Below, one piece after another: positions 63,418-64,000 of a stretch of 64,000 nucleotides of DNA. Below the pieces are notes generated by a model. It searched no databases. It saw nothing but the letters and a program-made list of their open reading frames with translations, and was not told the DNA's origin. Position 1 is the stretch's first letter, and the number at the start of each line of letters is the position of its first letter. The DNA lies in contig CAYVVT010000002.1 of assembly GCA_964454335.1 (NCBI GenBank), positions 124,001 to 188,000 on the forward strand. The letters are read 5' to 3'. The position numbers were made by a program, and so were the translations under genes. The DNA is from CAYVVT01 sp964454335 (GTDB taxonomy: Bacteria > Fidelibacterota > UBA8477 > JABMPR01).

Positions 63418-64000
63418 CTATTCAATTATGAGCACCGGTCCGCCGGTGCTGATGGTGCCGATGTTCCTGGCCACGAGATTCATCCCGAACAGGACTTTGT
63501 TCCCAAACCTGCGATAGCCTGAAAGCGTGCGCAGCGGTTCCTGGCCCTTAAGGCCACTTTCCTGATCTATCGTTGTTATCGTGCAGCGGGCGCAGGGTTT
63601 TACCACATCAAAAAGAACCTCACCGATCTGCAGGACCTTCCAATGGTCCTCGATGAATGGTTCGCCGGCGTCAACGACCAGATTGGCCCGGAAGCGATCC
63701 ATGGGAATGGGCTCATCCAGACGGTCGTTCAGGTCCGCCAGGGAGGCGGTGTTCGTCAACAGATAGGGATAACCGTCTGCAAAACTCAATTCAAATTCTA
63801 CGCTACCGGCACTCGGTTTCCTCCTTCGTACCACGTCGCGGGTCATGTGGACCAATCTCACATCCTGAGCCAGGTGTCTACTGAACCATTCTGCGGCAGG
63901 ATCTCCACAATCGATGGCCCTGACATCGTTGTCCCAGATGCTGACCTCCCGGTCCTCAGGCTCAGGTGTTTCAACAGGGATGAATAGCTTTGTTCCATTG
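63418..64000 (-). CDS. MOSC-domain protein (YcbX-like), 5' end beyond the window
   Basis: The frame on the - strand is open through base 64000, so the N-terminus is cut off. The visible 193 residues contain the end of the MOSC N-terminal barrel (IPVETPEPEDREV) and the MOSC domain with FRANLVVDAGEPFIED and KPCARCTITTIDQ, the conserved cysteine region of YcbX-type molybdenum-cofactor-dependent N-hydroxylate reductases. The stop at 63418 lies 8 nt before the AGE-family start. An internal GTG start at 63861 would only give a fragment. Confidence 0.88.
   Translation of the reverse strand, partial: NGTKLFIPVETPEPEDREVSIWDNDVRAIDCGDPAAEWFSRHLAQDVRLVHMTRDVVRRRKPSAGSVEFELSFADGYPYLLTNTASLADLNDRLDEPIPMDRFRANLVVDAGEPFIEDHWKVLQIGEVLFDVVKPCARCTITTIDQESGLKGQEPLRTLSGYRRFGNKVLFGMNLVARNIGTISTGGPVLIIE

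Noticed and set aside
63418..63861. The MOSC frame read as a complete 147-residue protein from GTG 63861
   Set aside because: The same frame is open through the window edge and the upstream part continues conserved MOSC-barrel sequence, so the gene is cut off rather than short.

Overview
The window looks like a chromosomal segment of a Gram-negative bacterium of the FCB superphylum, most plausibly Candidatus Marinimicrobia (Neomarinimicrobiota) or a close relative. Reasons: at least six large secreted proteins end in an 'NYPNPFNP'-type C-terminal domain (FlgD-like / type IX-secretion-like sorting domain), a seventh ends in a variant of it, there is a PorV-like protein beside a TonB-dependent receptor with a carboxypeptidase-regulatory-like N-terminus, a DUF5916 barrel protein, many Cys-lipidated exoenzymes, and a long SecA with the C-terminal zinc motif. 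This assignment is inference; no rRNA is present.

Layout. 1-4790 holds housekeeping genes on the + strand: leucine-type amino-acid dehydrogenase, nusB with a clear terminator, and secA. 4975-9803 has a cohesin-like secreted protein, a tRNA-Leu(UAG), and a DUF5916 outer-membrane protein. 10144-14174 has a membrane histidine kinase, a stand-alone receiver, a DUF2892 protein and metF. 14194-21262 (- strand) is a compact ligA-accC-BCCP-DnaJ/TerB-methylmalonyl-CoA mutase-birA cluster, which unites a biotin-dependent carboxylase, the ligase that biotinylates its carrier, and propionate/succinate interconversion. 21344-22110 (-) has a small basic protein and a TlpA-like thioredoxin.

22249-36000 is rich in exoenzymes: a lipoprotein GH13 pullulanase-like enzyme, a YjbQ protein, a methyltransferase overlapping a HAD protein, a pentapeptide-repeat protein, a lipoprotein EEP nuclease/phosphatase, a CE7 esterase, a GH97 glucosidase, two secreted metallophosphoesterases and a lipoprotein DEDDh-exonuclease-like protein with a degenerate last motif.

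36234-45241 is a five-gene operon in which every junction overlaps by 1-4 nt: lipoprotein, TonB-dependent receptor, PorV-like barrel, NHL-like propeller lipoprotein, and a large secreted protein with a variant sorting domain. A perfect 9-bp stem-loop sits in its leader. It is the best candidate for an undescribed surface uptake or secretion system. It is followed by a secreted multi-OB-fold protein, another metallophosphoesterase, two alkaline-phosphatase-superfamily proteins, and a propeller/beta-helix secreted protein.

55203-64000 has an ASCH-like protein coupled to a MtaA-like URO-D family methyltransferase, a secreted GH13 protein with an unusually large barrel insertion, a decayed DUF4832-like remnant, and a - strand run (MOSC protein cut by the window edge, secreted AGE-family protein, alpha/beta hydrolase, two small membrane proteins, TIP30-like oxidoreductase). 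Taken together, the accessory genes describe a surface-degrading heterotroph that attacks alpha-glucans and acetylated glycans and appears to harvest phosphate from nucleic acids or nucleotides outside the cell.
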